Positions 9,389 to 17,293 of a stretch of DNA of 64,000 bases are shown here, piece by piece. Numbering within the stretch: position 1 is the first letter of the stretch; the number at the start of each line of letters is the position of its first letter. The DNA lies in contig JAZKYU010000006.1 of the NCBI GenBank assembly GCA_045612305.1, forward strand, positions 1-64,000, read 5' to 3'. Source of the stretch: HGM04593 sp045612305 (GTDB taxonomy: Bacteria > Bacteroidota > Bacteroidia > Bacteroidales > Bacteroidaceae). The position numbers and the translations under genes were made by a program. The notes under the pieces are model-generated. The model was not told where the DNA came from and did no database searches. It saw only the letters and a list, made by a program, of their open reading frames with translations.

Positions 9389-10210
9389 ATGGCAAAAGTA
9401 ACTCTGTTAGTCTCAACCTATAACTGGCCCGAAGCCTTAAATTTGTCATTAAATTCGGTGCTTCAGCAAACGCAATTACCTCACGAGATTGTTATTGCCG
9501 ACGATGGCAGTAGAGAAGAGACCAAGAAACTTATTGATGATTTTCGCAAGCGTTGTCCTGTTCCGGTAATTCATTGTTGGCAAGAGGATAATGGGTTTCG
9601 TAGAACCCGTATACTGAATACAGCTATAGGAGCCTCCACGGGTGACTATATTGTGCAAATTGATGGCGATATTGTGATAGATAAAAATTTTATAGCAGAC
9701 CACGTTGCTCAAATGCGTCCCCATACCTTTGCGCGTGGAAGTCGCGCTTGTCTATTACCTGATATAACAAAAAAGGTACTCAAGGAGGGGTGGTGCGATG
9801 TATCGCTCTTCTCGAAACACATTAAGAACGGATTTAACGCTCTTCGTTCAAAATTATTGGCCCTCTTTTTGTGCCGTAGTTCAAACAATGTACGTCACTT
9901 AAGAGGTTGTAATATGGCCTTCTGGAAAGAAGATCTTGTTGCGGTTAACGGCTATAATAACGATATTTCGGGGTGGGGACATGAGGATATAGAACTTGCC
10001 GCCCGTCTATACAACAACGGCACATCCTTGCGCATAGTAAAATCTCTTGCCATAGCTTATCATCTCTATCACCCGTTCAACTCACGTCACAACGAAGAGG
10101 GTAATTTCCATTTTTTCGAGGTGGTTATACGCGATGGAATTAAGCGTTGTGCAAACGGTTACAACGAACTTCTCAACATCGAAGACGACGACAGAAAGAT
10201 ATGGCGCTAA
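9389..10210 (+). CDS. GT2 family glycosyltransferase
   Basis: 273 residues from 9389, chosen because the promoter lies downstream of an earlier in-frame ATG and because MAKVTLLVSTYNWPEALN is a typical GT-A start. The nucleotide-sugar fold shows ADDGS (about 38-42) and the DxD-type QIDGDIV metal site (about 89-95). A C-terminal GWGHEDIEL segment (about 201-209) is typical of the galactosyltransferase/chondroitin-polymerase-like subgroup. There is no membrane segment. It probably adds a hexose to a surface glycan or lipid-linked sugar. Base composition is more AT-rich than its neighbours, which may indicate transfer. Its stop overlaps the convergent AspT-type gene by 4 bases. Donor and acceptor are unknown. 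Confidence 0.82.
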   Translation: MAKVTLLVSTYNWPEALNLSLNSVLQQTQLPHEIVIADDGSREETKKLIDDFRKRCPVPVIHCWQEDNGFRRTRILNTAIGASTGDYIVQIDGDIVIDKNFIADHVAQMRPHTFARGSRACLLPDITKKVLKEGWCDVSLFSKHIKNGFNALRSKLLALFLCRSSNNVRHLRGCNMAFWKEDLVAVNGYNNDISGWGHEDIELAARLYNNGTSLRIVKSLAIAYHLYHPFNSRHNEEGNFHFFEVVIRDGIKRCANGYNELLNIEDDDRKIWR

Positions 10211-11868
10211 ACAAGCAACATTATCGCTACCTGAATAATAATAATTCTCAAGAAAATGCAAACAGGGTAGACTGTTGCATAGGCTACGGAGGGGTTGTCG
10301 CCCTCTATGGTTTCGTTGGCGTAGTTGAGTGCCATAGGGTTGGCCATAGAGCCGCATATGAGGCCGGTAACAGAGCCAAAGTCCAGCTTTTGAACGCGCA
10401 TAGCAATTGTGCCTACCAAAACAACCGGTAGGGTGGTTATAATAAATCCTATAAACAGCCACAAAGCACCCTCGGGGCGCACTATAGTTTCGAAGAAGTG
10501 TACGCCGGCGTCGAGCCCCAAACAGGCGAGGTACAAATTAAGGCCAAGAGCGCGCAGCATCATATTTGCGCTTTGGGTGGTGTATGTGACCATATGCAAG
10601 CGCGGCCCGAAGGTTCCAACTATAATTCCCATAATTATGGGGCCGCCGGCAAGGCCAAGTTTCACGGGTAGCGATATGCCCGGCACAGCAAAAGGTATGC
10701 AACCAAGCGCAAGTCCTAAAATAATACCTATAAATACTGCGACAAGGTTGGGCTCGTCGAGGCTCTTTACTGCGTTGCCAAGGATTTTCTCCACGTTGCG
10801 TATGCTTTCGGCTTCGCCCACAACGGTAAGGCGGTCGCCCACCAGCAGGCGCAGGTCGGGGGTTGCGAGAAGTTCCACGCCCGAGCGGTATACACGGCTT
10901 ATGTTTATGCCGTAGTTGTTCCTGAGGCGTAGCGACGAGAGTTTCTTGCCGTTTATCTCGGGGCGGGTTATAAGTATGCCTTGGGCAATAAGCTGGCTGT
11001 CTATTTTGTTCCAGTCTATGCTCTCGGAGTTCCAGTCTATGTTTTCCTGCTCGCCAAATATCATGCGCAGGGCCTCTGTATCCTCGGGCTTTGTTATTAT
11101 GAGCAGAATATCGTTCTCCTTTATAAGTTTGTCGCCGGTGGGAATTTGTACTTTACCCCCTCGCCACAAACGAGAAATTACAAAACTGTGATTGCTGTTT
11201 GCAGCCACGCTGCTCACGCTCTTGTCGTAGATTGCAGGGTTGGTCACGCGGTAGCTGGCAACAAAAACATTCTTTTTGTGCTCCTTATCGGGGCCTGCAA
11301 GGTCGCCTTTTCTCACTATAAAGCGACGCATAAATGCGATGGCTATAATAACGCCGACAACACCAAGAGGATAGGCCAAGGCGCAGTTGAGAGCGGCGCT
11401 GCTGCCGTCTATGTTCATCTGCTCGAGAGTTTGCTGTGCTGCCGCGAGGGCGGGTGTGTTTGTGGTGGCTCCACAGAGAAGGCCCGATACGTCGGCTATG
11501 GATATGTTGCATATATAGCTTGCTGTAAAGGCTACAAAGGTACCTGTGAGCACTATGGCGATGGAGGGAACAAGCAACTTGGTGCCGGCTGTACGCAGTG
11601 AGCTGAAAAAACTAGGGCCCACCTGTAACCCCAGCGCATAGATAAAGATAACAAGTCCGAAGGATTCGGCGTAGTGCAACATATCGGGGTTTATGCTCAA
11701 CCCAAAGTGTCCGCAAAGAATACCTATAAAAAAGACAAATGTGATGCCTAGGGATATTCCGAAAAGGCGTATCTTGCCCATCATAATTCCTGCGGCCGAT
11801 ATGAGCGACAGCACAATTATAGCCTGCAAAGCCGAGTGCTCAACGAACAGCGAGTTTATAAAGTTCAT
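10207..11868 (-). CDS. AspT/YidE-type transporter with TrkA-C domains
   Basis: A 553-residue membrane protein of the aspartate:alanine exchanger (AAE) family. Two homologous membrane halves (about 1-190 and 385-553) each carry the duplication signature: GLLCGATTNTPALAAA near 145-160 and GLICGSMANPMALNYA near 510-525. Between them lie two cytoplasmic RCK-C (TrkA-C) domains (about 205-280 and 290-370), which bind small ligands. Homologues exchange amino acids or carboxylates. It follows the metal permease on the same strand after 90 bases. The substrate cannot be deduced. Confidence 0.85.
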   Translation of the reverse strand: MNFINSLFVEHSALQAIIVLSLISAAGIMMGKIRLFGISLGITFVFFIGILCGHFGLSINPDMLHYAESFGLVIFIYALGLQVGPSFFSSLRTAGTKLLVPSIAIVLTGTFVAFTASYICNISIADVSGLLCGATTNTPALAAAQQTLEQMNIDGSSAALNCALAYPLGVVGVIIAIAFMRRFIVRKGDLAGPDKEHKKNVFVASYRVTNPAIYDKSVSSVAANSNHSFVISRLWRGGKVQIPTGDKLIKENDILLIITKPEDTEALRMIFGEQENIDWNSESIDWNKIDSQLIAQGILITRPEINGKKLSSLRLRNNYGINISRVYRSGVELLATPDLRLLVGDRLTVVGEAESIRNVEKILGNAVKSLDEPNLVAVFIGIILGLALGCIPFAVPGISLPVKLGLAGGPIIMGIIVGTFGPRLHMVTYTTQSANMMLRALGLNLYLACLGLDAGVHFFETIVRPEGALWLFIGFIITTLPVVLVGTIAMRVQKLDFGSVTGLICGSMANPMALNYANETIEGDNPSVAYATVYPVCIFLRIIIIQVAIMLLV

Positions 11869-11958
11869 ACTTGATGGTTTTTGTGGAGTTGCACCCCCCT
11901 TTGCCGACGAAGATACAGAATTTTAATAAACAAGCTCTAAAATTCTATTAAAAAAATC

Positions 11959-13203
11959 TTATTTCTCCTCGCTTACAGAAAAACCTATGGCCTCGACAGC
12001 TTTTTTTGCCTCCTCTTTGTTGAACACACCTTCGACCACGGTTTTTCCGTCGGCAAGGTCTATGTTCACACTTGTCACGCCGTTTATGTTCTTTAACACC
12101 TTCTCTACACTTGCTTTGCAGTGGTTGCAGGCCATACCTTCCACAATAAATGTTGTGTAGCTTGCGTGCGTGGTCTCGCACGAGGTGGCGTTGCAGGTGC
12201 ACTGTTTTTTGTGGCGGTATCGCTGCACGAAGGCGTTTACAAGCAGCGCTGCAAGCACGATGCTACAGGCTATGTTGAAGTAAGGCACGCCGTGGTGGCT
12301 GTGCGACTTAATTACGGCAAGCGGCTCGGTAAACCACTCACGCGGCAGGAGGTGGTCGATGCAGAGCCCCATAACTACAGCCCCTGTGATTATAGAAAGA
12401 AGGTATATGAGCAGCGTACGGCGCCCCATAACCTTGCCTATAACAAGCATCGATGCGGTGTTTACAGCTGGGCCGGCCATAAGCAACACAAGGGCGGTGC
12501 CGGGCGATAACCCTTTCAGCATAAGTGCGATGGCTATGGGTATAGAGCCGGTTGCGCACAGGTACATAGGTATAGCAAGCAACAATACAAACAGCATACT
12601 CAGCAGGGAGCTGCTTGCAAAAAAATCGAAAAATTCTGTGGGTACCAAGGTTGTTATGAGCCCGGCTATCACAAGACCGGTTACAAGCCACTTGCCTATG
12701 TCTTGTATCATATCTACAAAAGCATACCTCAGCGCCAAGGCTATTTTGCCCCAAAAGCTCGCCCTCTTACCGTCGTGGTTGGTGGTTGTAATTGTGCAGT
12801 TTTTCCCCTTTTCATCGCAAAATTTTGCGGTTAACAGGCCTCCTGTGAGTGCTGTGAATATAGCGGCTATAGGGCGCAAAAGAGCAAACGGGAGCCCCAT
12901 TAACGAGTACGTGGCAATAATAGAGTCGATGCCTGTTTGTGGGGTTGCAATGAGGAAGGATATTGTAGCAGCCTTCGATGCCCCCTCCTTGTGGAGCGAC
13001 ATAGCTGTGGGTATAACACCGCACGAGCATAGCGGCAGGGGAACACCCAGCAAAGTTGCTTTTATAATTGAGCCCATAGAGCCGCCTCCCAGGTGCTTGC
13101 GGTAGAGGTTGCTTGGTATAAAAGCGTGCATTATACCGGCAAGTAGAAAACCCAAGAGTATGTAGGGCGACATTTGATTTATAAGTTCAAGAATTTCTTT
13201 CAT
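11959..13203 (-). CDS. SO_0444-type Cu/Zn efflux permease with HMA domain
   Basis: A 414-residue inner-membrane permease of the DUF318/ArsP-like superfamily. Two permease blocks with PLPLCSCGVIPTA and repeated AGPAVNT-type helices form the pore. A His/Cys-rich linker follows, then a C-terminal heavy-metal-associated domain (about 350-414) whose GMACNHC motif places the metal-binding cysteines at 359 and 362. Proteins of this layout are annotated as Cu/Zn efflux transporters (SO_0444 family). The gene is divergent from a Fur-family regulator, and an inverted repeat overlaps its promoter. Export of a soft or borderline metal is likely; the exact metal is inferred. Confidence 0.82.
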   Translation of the reverse strand: MKEILELINQMSPYILLGFLLAGIMHAFIPSNLYRKHLGGGSMGSIIKATLLGVPLPLCSCGVIPTAMSLHKEGASKAATISFLIATPQTGIDSIIATYSLMGLPFALLRPIAAIFTALTGGLLTAKFCDEKGKNCTITTTNHDGKRASFWGKIALALRYAFVDMIQDIGKWLVTGLVIAGLITTLVPTEFFDFFASSSLLSMLFVLLLAIPMYLCATGSIPIAIALMLKGLSPGTALVLLMAGPAVNTASMLVIGKVMGRRTLLIYLLSIITGAVVMGLCIDHLLPREWFTEPLAVIKSHSHHGVPYFNIACSIVLAALLVNAFVQRYRHKKQCTCNATSCETTHASYTTFIVEGMACNHCKASVEKVLKNINGVTSVNIDLADGKTVVEGVFNKEEAKKAVEAIGFSVSEEK

Positions 13204-13234
13204 ATACTTTTTTTCTCTCTCTTGTTGCTGAAAA

Positions 13235-13242
13235 CAAAGGTA
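13235..13242 (-). promoter_or_regulatory. -7 element of the efflux permease promoter
   Basis: On the minus strand TACCTTTG exactly matches TAnnTTTG, 32-39 bases upstream of the permease ATG. A well-placed TTTG -33 box is not obvious; the expected position falls inside the inverted repeat at 13258-13285. Confidence 0.5.
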
Positions 13243-13257
13243 GCGCTATTTTTCTGC

Positions 13258-13285
13258 AAATTTGTTGCAACCGTTCAACAAATTT
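13258..13285. promoter_or_regulatory. Candidate Fur-family operator (10-bp perfect inverted repeat)
   Basis: AAATTTGTTG (13258-13267), an 8-base spacer, and CAACAAATTT (13276-13285) form a perfect inverted repeat over the -33 region of the permease promoter and upstream of the divergent Fur-family gene. Its placement suits repression of the permease by that regulator. The link is inferred from position and symmetry only. Confidence 0.5.
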
Positions 13286-13320
13286 TGTTTGTCGTGTCAA
13301 GGCGGGTGCTGTTCTGTGAA

Positions 13321-13374
13321 AAACAAATAATTGTTTAAACCGTTTCAGAATATCGCAGAAAAAGGTTATTTTTG
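13321..13374 (+). promoter_or_regulatory. Promoter and second inverted repeat of Fur-family gene
   Basis: TTTC (13343-13346), 20-base spacer, TATTTTTG (13367-13374): an exact -7 element with one mismatch in the -33 box, and a start near 13381. Just upstream, AAACAA-ATAA-TTGTTT (13321-13336) is a short inverted repeat containing AACAAAT, the half-site of the larger repeat at 13258-13285. This suggests autoregulation. Confidence 0.5.
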
Positions 13375-13396
13375 TGGTAGATAAAATATTTTCTCT

Positions 13397-13819
13397 ATGG
13401 ATAACGAAAAACTATTGCAACAGTTTGGTATAAGGGCTACGGCGGTGAGGTTGCTCATTCTCAAGGGGGTGTCCGACTACGCGGCTCCTTTTTCGTTGGA
13501 GGATATGTATAACCACCTTGTGACTATAGACCGTAGCACGGTTTTTCGCGCGCTTGCTCTTTTTGAGGAGCAGGGCTTGTTGCATGGTTTTGAGGATGGT
13601 AGCGGAAAGAAAAAATATTGTCTAAATTGTGGCTCGCACTCGGGCGACGCACACGCTCATCACCACCACGGGCATCACATTCACGCAACGTGTCGCGTGT
13701 GTGGTCGCTCTTTCTGCATAGAGGCGGCCGAGGAGCTGCACCTGCCTACTCCTGCTGGGTTTGAGGTGGAAAACGTAAATTACATAATAAGCGGGGTTTG
13801 CGCTTCTTGCAAGCGTTAG
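13397..13819 (+). CDS. Fur-family metal-responsive regulator (Zur/Fur-like)
   Basis: A 140-residue DNA-binding repressor. Residues 1-70 form the winged helix, with the recognition region around DRSTVFRALALFEEQG (45-60). The C-terminal dimerisation domain carries the structural zinc pairs CRVC (99-102) and CASC (135-138), a third CLNC pair (75-78), and a His-rich stretch HAHHHHGHHIH (86-96) at the metal-sensing site. The divergent Cu/Zn-type efflux permease suggests that it senses zinc or a related metal; peroxide or iron sensing cannot be excluded. It converges with the DUF4294 gene with 3 bases between stop codons. Confidence 0.85.
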   Translation: MDNEKLLQQFGIRATAVRLLILKGVSDYAAPFSLEDMYNHLVTIDRSTVFRALALFEEQGLLHGFEDGSGKKKYCLNCGSHSGDAHAHHHHGHHIHATCRVCGRSFCIEAAEELHLPTPAGFEVENVNYIISGVCASCKR

Positions 13820-13822
13820 TGG

Positions 13823-14425
13823 TTATAGTTGCCCGCTGACAACAAGGGTAACCACACGCTCTATGAGAAAATCTTCACCCGTGGGGTCGTAGGTCTTTTT
13901 GAGGCTTGCGCCGAAGAGCGAAGCAAACGACTGGTAAAAAACCGCTTTGAAGCTACCCATAAACAGCTTAATAAGCTGGTAGGCGTTCTGGTCGCACTCT
14001 CGGTCGATGAGCTTTATAAGTAGCTTACCCTGTCGCAGGGTTAGTTTTTTCATCTTTGGGGTGTAGAGTTCTTTTAGCTCCTTCTCCTTTAGGTCTATGT
14101 ACCTTTTTTGCTCCTTCTTGTCGGTGAGGGTTTTGAGGTGTGCTTCGGTTTCGTGAATTATGTCACGTATCTCTATGGCAAGCGGTATGGTCTTTTTTAC
14201 ATCTCGCACTAAGCGGGTGTAGTATCTTTGTTGCCGGTTGTTCTTGAATATGAGCGGAGCGTACACATAATAGGTGGGTAGGGTGATGTGTGCTATCTTC
14301 TCACCTTTGTAGTCGCTAACACCCACCATCCACTTCTCCTGCCCCTCGATGCTTATCTGTTTTTGCCCTTCGGCTGTGTGCAGGCCGAGGAGAAGGCCTA
14401 GTATTATGGTTATGGCTTTTTTCAT
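13823..14425 (-). CDS. DUF4294 family exported protein
   Basis: 200 residues with a signal peptide (MKKAITIILGLLLGLHTAEG). The body matches the pattern of Bacteroidetes DUF4294 proteins: HITLPTYYVYAPLIF, then YYTRLVRDVKKTIPLA, a Lys/Glu-rich helical middle (about 85-130), KLTLRQGKLLIKLIDRE, and a C-terminal YDPTGED segment. It is probably periplasmic. No function is established and the neighbours give no clear hint. Confidence 0.75.
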   Translation of the reverse strand: MKKAITIILGLLLGLHTAEGQKQISIEGQEKWMVGVSDYKGEKIAHITLPTYYVYAPLIFKNNRQQRYYTRLVRDVKKTIPLAIEIRDIIHETEAHLKTLTDKKEQKRYIDLKEKELKELYTPKMKKLTLRQGKLLIKLIDRECDQNAYQLIKLFMGSFKAVFYQSFASLFGASLKKTYDPTGEDFLIERVVTLVVSGQL

Positions 14426-14551
14426 AAGGGCAAAAATAAGTCAAATAAATATTACATTGTGTTGTTTGATACTTAAAAAAGGAAAAATAACGATATTTGC
14501 GGTGATACGCGAATGTATACAGCACTCGCTTTGAAAAATATTCAAGCAAGC

Positions 14552-14584
14552 TTGATATTTCTCGCTCGTTTGTTGCTATATTTG
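14552..14584 (+). promoter_or_regulatory. Promoter of LOG-family gene
   Basis: TTGA (14552-14555), 21-base spacer, exact TATATTTG (14577-14584). Transcription would start near 14591, which rules against the in-frame ATG at 14592 and supports the ATG at 14610. Confidence 0.55.
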
Positions 14585-14609
14585 TCACAAAATGTTCACA
14601 AAGCTTGTT

Positions 14610-15149
14610 ATGAAGAATATTGCTGTTTTTTGTGCAGCTTCCGACGCTGTTGCACCGCAATTTGTGCAGGCTGCGCGCGAGGTGGGCCGCCTTATAGGCT
14701 CTATGGGCTGTGCTTTGGTTTATGGTGGGGCGCGTGCCGGGCTTATGGAGACAACGGCCGCTGCAGCCAAAGAGGCTGGAGCCCACGTGGTGGGCGTGGT
14801 ACCTCTTGTGCTCGAGGAGCGTAACCGCGTGAGTGCGTTGCTCGACGAGAATATACACACCCGCGACTTGAGTGAGCGCAAGGATATTATGGTGCAGAGG
14901 AGCGATGTTCTTGTAGCCCTCCCTGGTGGTATAGGCACGCTCGACGAGGTTTTTCACACTATGGCTGCGGCTACTATAGGTTTCCACAAAAAGCGCGTGG
15001 TGCTCTATAATGTCGATGGTTTCTGGGACCCTCTCTTGGCAATGTTGCAGCAGATGTCGGCCGACAAGTTTGTGCGTGGCGCGCTCGACGATTTTCTCGT
15101 GGTGGTTGCAAGCATAGAGGAACTTGAACAGATAATAAAGGATGCGTGA
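14610..15149 (+). CDS. LOG-family nucleotide 5'-monophosphate phosphoribohydrolase (TIGR00730)
   Basis: 179 residues from the ATG at 14610; the start is set by the promoter position and by the family-typical MKNIAVFCAAS. It has a Rossmann-like lysine-decarboxylase-like fold. The nucleotide-binding GGARAGLM and the catalytic PGGIGTLDE motif (about 108-116) are intact. Characterised members release the base from nucleoside monophosphates, including cytokinin ribotides; the bacterial role is often nucleotide housekeeping. Its stop is immediately followed by the PfkB kinase gene, so the two are translationally coupled. Confidence 0.85.
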   Translation: MKNIAVFCAASDAVAPQFVQAAREVGRLIGSMGCALVYGGARAGLMETTAAAAKEAGAHVVGVVPLVLEERNRVSALLDENIHTRDLSERKDIMVQRSDVLVALPGGIGTLDEVFHTMAAATIGFHKKRVVLYNVDGFWDPLLAMLQQMSADKFVRGALDDFLVVVASIEELEQIIKDA

Positions 15150-15154
15150 AATTT

Positions 15155-16081
15155 ATGGCAAAGGTTTTTGGTATAGGCGAAACGGTATACGATATACTTT
15201 TTAAGAATAACAGCCCTGTGGGTGCTGTGCCCGGCGGCTCGGTCTACAACAGTATAATATCGCTTGGGCGTGCAGGTGTGCCTGCGGCTTTTATTAGCGA
15301 GGTGGGTAACGACCGAGTGGGTGAGATTATTTTGGAGCATCTGCGCGATAGCGGCATCGACACCTCGGCGGTGTGTTGCTTCGACGATGGTAAGTCGCCT
15401 CTATCGCTTGCTTTTTTGAACGAGCGTGGCGACGCCGATTATGTTTTTTACAAAGACTACCCTAACAACCGCCTTGCCGTGGAGTTTCCCACGCTATCTG
15501 CTGGCGACATACTCCTTTGTGGCTCATATTTTGTGCTTAATCCCGTGTTGCGCGGCAAGGTGAAGCCCTTTTTGCAGCACGCTCGCGAGCAAGGTGCTGT
15601 CATATACTACGATATAAACTTCCGTCGCAATCACATACACGAGCGCGATGCGTTGCTTCCCGCGATAATAGAGAATATGGAGCTTGCCACCGTAGTGCGC
15701 GGCTCGGCCGACGACTTTCGTTATCTTTTCGATACCGTCGATGGTGCCGAAATTTATGCGTCGCACATAGTCCCGCACTGCAAAAACTTCATCTTTACAA
15801 GCGGCGACGGCCCTGTGACGCTTTTTACCCCTTCGTTCACGGCGCAGTATCCCGTGGCGCAGGTGCAGGTGCGTAGCACGGTGGGTGCGGGCGACAACTT
15901 CAACGCCGGTTCGGTCTTTGGTTTCTGGCGCGAGGGGCTTGAACACGAAAACTTTGCCGCCCTCCCGCGCGAGCTTTGGGACAAAATAATTGCTTGCGGG
16001 CTAGCCTTCAGCGCACACGCCTGCACTCTTTTGGAAAATTATGTCGATAAGGAGTGGGCAGCAAGCTTTGTGCGTGGGTAA
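15155..16081 (+). CDS. PfkB-family carbohydrate kinase
   Basis: 308 residues from the ATG at 15155; a GTG at 15146 overlapping the LOG stop is an alternative that adds three residues. A cytoplasmic ribokinase-fold sugar kinase, with PGGSVYNSIISLGRAG near the N-terminus (signature 1 region) and TVGAGDNFNAGS (signature 2), where the Asp of GAGD is the catalytic base. The start MAKVFGIGETVYDILF resembles the fructokinase-like subgroup of Bacteroidetes. The phosphate acceptor is probably fructose or another ketose or nucleoside, which cannot be fixed from the sequence. Confidence 0.85.
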   Translation: MAKVFGIGETVYDILFKNNSPVGAVPGGSVYNSIISLGRAGVPAAFISEVGNDRVGEIILEHLRDSGIDTSAVCCFDDGKSPLSLAFLNERGDADYVFYKDYPNNRLAVEFPTLSAGDILLCGSYFVLNPVLRGKVKPFLQHAREQGAVIYYDINFRRNHIHERDALLPAIIENMELATVVRGSADDFRYLFDTVDGAEIYASHIVPHCKNFIFTSGDGPVTLFTPSFTAQYPVAQVQVRSTVGAGDNFNAGSVFGFWREGLEHENFAALPRELWDKIIACGLAFSAHACTLLENYVDKEWAASFVRG

Positions 16082-16138
16082 AGTGGCTCTTTCTTTGGAT
16101 TTTAATAATACACAAAATAATAATTTAAAATAGATACT

Positions 16139-17218
16139 ATGAAAAAGATTTACCTTTTTCTCATTGCCCTGTTGCTCACATTGGGCGCAGGCGCACAAAC
16201 AATTCCTGGGTGGAAATCTACCAACACCGCACACAGTAGTACTTCCTCCACCACCTACGTGCTTGTTGTTGGCGCAGGCAGCACCCTCACATTCGACTGG
16301 GAGGTTGGCAGCGAGAGCAACTACGACTGGTTCATAGTCACTCTCGACGGCAGCGAAAAAATAAAAAAGAGCGGCAACCAATCGGGCAACTACACCTGCG
16401 AATTTGCCACTGCCGGCACTCACACCCTCGTCGCTAAATACACCAAAGACAGCAGCAACAGCTACAATGGCGACTATGGTAAAATATACAACATAAACCT
16501 CACCACCCCGGCAGCTCCAAGCATCCCCGCCGGCAAAAGAGGCGATGTTGACGGCGACGGCATTGTTGACGTAGCCGATGTAACAGAGATAGTTGATATA
16601 ATTCTCAACAGCGATAAGGAAGAGCTCGATGCCCGTGCTGTAGACCTTGGCCTTTCGGTTAAATGGGCAAGCTGTAACGTGGGCGCCACTGCCCCCGAGG
16701 AGTATGGCGGTTACTACGCTTGGGGCGAAACCGAGGAGAAGAACAACTACTCTTGGGGTACCTACAAATATTGCAATGGCAGTGAGTTTTCACAAACTAA
16801 ATATTGTGCAAATAGTACTTTTGGCACAGTAGATGGCAAAACCACTCTTGATCCCGAAGATGATGTGGCCCACGTTAAGTGGGGCGGTGCGTGGCGTATG
16901 CCCACTAATGAAGAGCAGCAAGAACTTATCAAGAACTGCACTTGGGAGTGGACAACCTCTAATGGCGTTAAAGGTTATCGCGTAACCGGCCCTAACGGAA
17001 ACAGCATCTTTCTCCCGGCTGCAGGCATGTACAGTGGTAGTAGTATTAAAGATTTAGGGGGACTAATAGGTACCGATTATGGATATTATCATTCATCGTC
17101 TTGCCATAGCGGCTATTCAAGCAGTCCTTATACAATATTCTTCTATCAAGGATATAATAAAACCAATTACGATTATACTCGTGACTATGGCCGTTCTGTG
17201 CGCCCTGTTTGTGAGTAA
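16139..17218 (+). CDS. Secreted protein with dockerin-like repeat and FISUMP-like domain
   Basis: 359 residues with signal peptide 1-19. Residues 20-125 form a beta-rich domain, possibly carbohydrate-binding. Residues 135-157 (GDVDGDGIVDVADVTEIVD) match one F-hand of a type I dockerin, with the calcium ligands D-x-D-x-D. Residues 167-359 resemble the Fibrobacter succinogenes major paralogous domain, starting VDLGLSVKWASCNVGA. A single dockerin-like repeat is common in Prevotella-type surface proteins and need not mean a cellulosome. No sorting tail is visible; the C-terminus RSVRPVCE is that of the FISUMP domain. The function is unknown. Confidence 0.7.
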   Translation: MKKIYLFLIALLLTLGAGAQTIPGWKSTNTAHSSTSSTTYVLVVGAGSTLTFDWEVGSESNYDWFIVTLDGSEKIKKSGNQSGNYTCEFATAGTHTLVAKYTKDSSNSYNGDYGKIYNINLTTPAAPSIPAGKRGDVDGDGIVDVADVTEIVDIILNSDKEELDARAVDLGLSVKWASCNVGATAPEEYGGYYAWGETEEKNNYSWGTYKYCNGSEFSQTKYCANSTFGTVDGKTTLDPEDDVAHVKWGGAWRMPTNEEQQELIKNCTWEWTTSNGVKGYRVTGPNGNSIFLPAAGMYSGSSIKDLGGLIGTDYGYYHSSSCHSGYSSSPYTIFFYQGYNKTNYDYTRDYGRSVRPVCE

Positions 17219-17249
17219 TAGGGTGTTGTTGCAACCTGTTTGCAGAAAA

Positions 17250-17290
17250 AAAATATTACTTTCGCAGTGTTAATGCGGAAGTAATATTTT
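17250..17290 (+). terminator. Terminator-like hairpin abutting the RND adaptor start codon
   Basis: AAAATATTACTTTCGCA (17250-17266), a 7-nt loop and TGCGGAAGTAATATTTT (17274-17290) form a 17-bp stem with one wobble pair, followed by a T tract. It ends 4 bases before the adaptor ATG at 17294. It can terminate the preceding gene, but it may also act as a leader attenuator because no promoter fits between it and the next start. Confidence 0.7.
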
Positions 17291-17293
17291 TAT